From Ignavibacteria bacterium (lineage in GTDB: Bacteria > Bacteroidota > Ignavibacteria > Ch128b), in contig JABLYA010000001.1 in the NCBI GenBank assembly GCA_013177855.1, positions 2,374,983 to 2,438,982 of the forward strand: a stretch of DNA of 64,000 nt. The letters are read 5' to 3'. Of this stretch, positions 62,149 to 64,000 are shown piece by piece (the stretch's first letter is position 1; every line of letters begins with the position of its first letter). The translations under genes and the position numbers were made by a program. A model generated the notes under the pieces. It made no database searches. It had not been told where the DNA came from and was given only the letters and a program-made list of their open reading frames with translations.

Positions 62149-63486
62149 ATGATTAAAAGGTTTTTTCTGATTTTAACATTCTTTTCTTTCATAGCTTCAT
62201 TTTCAAATGCTGAAGAAGTAAAGAGGAAAGTTTATTTGATTGACATAAGCGGAGACATTGATCTTGGCATTGCTCCTTATGTTGAACGAGTTATTAAAGA
62301 GGCAGAAGAAAATAATGCATCCGCAATTGTTTTAATGGTCAATACTTTTGGCGGCAGAGTTGATGCGGCAACTCAAATTCGTGATGCAATTATTAACACA
62401 AAGATTTTGACAATTTCATATGTTAATAAAAGAGCTATATCTGCCGGTGCTTTAATTTCAATCGCGGCAAAAAAAATTGTAATGTCTCCAGGTTCAACTA
62501 TTGGTGCAACAACCGTCGTTGATCAATCTGGAACAAAAGCAACGGAAAAGTATCAGTCATATATGCGTTCAGAAATGAGGTCAACTGCAGAACGGAACGG
62601 CAGAAGACCAGATATTGCTGAAGCAATGGTCGATGAAAAAATTGTTGTTAAAGATTTTCCTGAATTAGATGACTCAACTAAATTACTCACGCTTACAACG
62701 GAAGAAGCCGTCAAAGTTGGATACTGTGATTTCGTTGCTTCGGACCTAAAAGAACTTCTAACTCATTTTGATCTTCAAAATTCCGAAATAATTTCTTCCG
62801 AAATAAATTGGGCAGAAAAAGTTGTTCGATTTCTTAGCAATCCAATTATAAGTGGAATTTTAATAATGCTTGGCATTCTTGGTTTATTGACTGAAATCAA
62901 AACTCCCGGATGGGGAATTGCTGGAACGATTGGTTTAATCTCCCTTGCATTGTTCTTTGGAACCAACTACATCCTTCAACTGGCAAACATCTGGGAAATT
63001 TTAATTTTTATCATTGGACTTGCATTGTTGTTAATTGAAATTTTTTATATACCAGGTTTTGGATTGGCTGGTATACTTGGAATAATAATGATGGTTGGAG
63101 CAATCTTTTTTAGTTTGATTGGCGATTTCCCCATAGTTTCTGAAAATGAAATTTCAAATGCCTTGATTCAGCTTGCCGCTTCACTTGTTGCTTCTGTTAT
63201 TTTTCTTTTTATTCTCTGGAAATTTTTACCCGGAGTTCCTGTCTGGGGAAGATTAATTCTTTCGACATCCGAAACTCAAAACGAAGGGTTTGTTTCTAAT
63301 CCTGATTTATCATTTCTGGTCGGAAAAAAAGGAAAAGCAATATCACTTCTCAGACCTGCAGGTATTGCGCTGATTGATGGGAAAAGATATGATGTTGTAT
63401 CGGAAGGCGAGTTTATTAAAAAGGATGAAGAAATTATCGTGACTGAGGTTATTGGCTCGAAGATCATTGTTAGAAAAATAAATTAA
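62149..63486 (+). CDS. Long NfeD-family membrane serine protease
   Basis: A 445-residue NfeD1b-type protein: signal peptide (to SFSNA), ClpP-like protease domain (about 25-215; VNTFGGRVDAATQI, then the catalytic Ser in KRAISAGALISIAA, with Lys in ATEKYQSYM), four or five membrane helices (about 225-345), and a C-terminal OB-fold NfeD domain (about 385-445). Archaeal homologues cleave the C-terminus of the slipin (stomatin) partner encoded next door. Here no slipin gene adjoins; the next gene is an unrelated surface protein. The ATG lies two bases after rtcB, so it is likely in that operon. Confidence 0.9.
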   Translation: MIKRFFLILTFFSFIASFSNAEEVKRKVYLIDISGDIDLGIAPYVERVIKEAEENNASAIVLMVNTFGGRVDAATQIRDAIINTKILTISYVNKRAISAGALISIAAKKIVMSPGSTIGATTVVDQSGTKATEKYQSYMRSEMRSTAERNGRRPDIAEAMVDEKIVVKDFPELDDSTKLLTLTTEEAVKVGYCDFVASDLKELLTHFDLQNSEIISSEINWAEKVVRFLSNPIISGILIMLGILGLLTEIKTPGWGIAGTIGLISLALFFGTNYILQLANIWEILIFIIGLALLLIEIFYIPGFGLAGILGIIMMVGAIFFSLIGDFPIVSENEISNALIQLAASLVASVIFLFILWKFLPGVPVWGRLILSTSETQNEGFVSNPDLSFLVGKKGKAISLLRPAGIALIDGKRYDVVSEGEFIKKDEEIIVTEVIGSKIIVRKIN

Positions 63487-63523
63487 GGAGAAGAAACAGG
63501 CATTCTTTTTTTTACCTTTTTAA

Positions 63524-63531
63524 TACTTTTG
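63524..63531 (+). promoter_or_regulatory. -7 box TACTTTTG before the last gene
   Basis: Perfect TAnnTTTG match ending four bases before the ATG at 63536. No -33 TTTG is in place. If used, the transcript would start at or beside the start codon. Confidence 0.35.
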
Positions 63532-63535
63532 AGAA

Positions 63536-64000
63536 ATGAAATCAAAAAAAAGATTTTTAAATAAACTAATTTTAGTCTGCCTGTTTCTTTTCAGTTTTTC
63601 TTCTTTATATGCTCAATCTGAAAAAAATATTTATACCGATACCATCCAACTAAAATCAAAAACAATTTCTCTTAATGATTTTCCATTTCCTGTAGATTCA
63701 ATTATTTCTATGAAAATAGATTCAATTGAGCTTCTTAAAGATGATTATGTTTTTGATAGATTAAATCAAACACTCAATGTGAATAATGACAGATACATTA
63801 ATAAAAATTTGATAATTACCTACAAGGTTTTCCCGATTAAAAGAGAAATAATTAAAAAAAATTCTCCTCAAATATTTTCTGATACCATTTCTAAACGTCA
63901 AATCATAGCGATAAAAAAAACTCAATCAACAAATATTGCAGACGATATTTTTGGCTCTAAAATTGAAAGAAGCGGAGTTTTAACTCGCGGTTTTTCCGTT
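63536..64000 (+). CDS. N-terminus of a large exported, probably outer-membrane, protein (cut by window end)
   Basis: The frame is open from the ATG at 63536 to the last base (155 codons). A signal peptide (MKSKKRFLNKLILVCLFLFS, cleaved near LYAQS) is followed by Asp/Ile/Lys-rich beta-strand sequence and then IERSGVLTRGFSV. That last stretch resembles the opening of a family of very large Bacteroidota/Ignavibacteria surface proteins that begin with a GSLTRGxxVG-like segment; some resemble the SprA translocon. This link is from memory and weak. Its length, domains and T9SS relation cannot be judged from the fragment. Confidence 0.6.
   Translation, partial: MKSKKRFLNKLILVCLFLFSFSSLYAQSEKNIYTDTIQLKSKTISLNDFPFPVDSIISMKIDSIELLKDDYVFDRLNQTLNVNNDRYINKNLIITYKVFPIKREIIKKNSPQIFSDTISKRQIIAIKKTQSTNIADDIFGSKIERSGVLTRGFSV

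Overview
The window is AT-rich, gene-dense and almost entirely coding, with nearly every gene on the + strand. Seven large secreted proteins end in a type IX secretion (T9SS) sorting domain of the YQNYPNPFNPST...F/LP type, which is typical of Ignavibacteria and neighbouring lineages of the Fibrobacterota-Chlorobiota-Bacteroidota group. Several intergenic regions carry a Bacteroidota-type promoter (TTG/TTTG, about 20 bases, TAnnTTTG). A split methylmalonyl-CoA mutase, a nickase-type MutL and a SpeD-SpeE fusion fit such an organism. The assignment to Ignavibacteria is an inference from these features, not from a marker-gene tree.

Layout. (1) 1-2630: the end of nadC, a PflX-like radical SAM protein and a polysaccharide flippase. 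(2) 2723-3676, minus strand: a class A beta-lactamase-like lipoprotein, the only minus-strand gene seen. (3) 3953-32726: a 29-kb block of seven T9SS cargo proteins. Two giant mosaic proteins (2347 and 2719 residues) come first, then four exported peptidases of unrelated families (S8 subtilisin, M28 and M1 aminopeptidases, M14 carboxypeptidase), then a second BNR-repeat protein. All seven carry an ELPPxPP module before the sorting domain, and six carry a two-lobed GWNL module. (4) 32723-43381: fmt, speD-speE fusion, two different transsulfuration-type PLP enzymes, pgeF, an EamA exporter, folB, folK, a deoxynucleoside kinase, a tiny membrane protein, a GT9 glycosyltransferase and a Ppx/GppA-HD protein. 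(5) 43425-50467: a small FnIII-like exported protein, maf, a YbhN-like membrane protein, a YtxH pair, an EF-G paralogue, a HIT protein and UDP-glucose dehydrogenase. (6) 50464-64000: a bi-domain oxidoreductase, mutL, the methylmalonyl-CoA mutase large subunit, a UbiA prenyltransferase, a lipoprotein, a CorC/HlyC-type protein, tgt, yajC, archease, rtcB, a long NfeD protease and the start of a large surface protein cut by the window end.

How the genes work together. The T9SS block looks like a surface-attached or secreted protein-degradation locus: an endopeptidase plus N-terminal and C-terminal exopeptidases, displayed through a common C-terminal stalk and anchor. The rest is mostly housekeeping arranged in tightly packed operons with ATGA or TAATG overlaps. 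Archease and RtcB form a complete RNA-ligase unit, and Ugd with the bi-domain oxidoreductase suggests surface-polysaccharide synthesis. No tRNA, rRNA, CRISPR array, insertion sequence or prophage was recognised. No gene-free stretch exceeds 300 bases.
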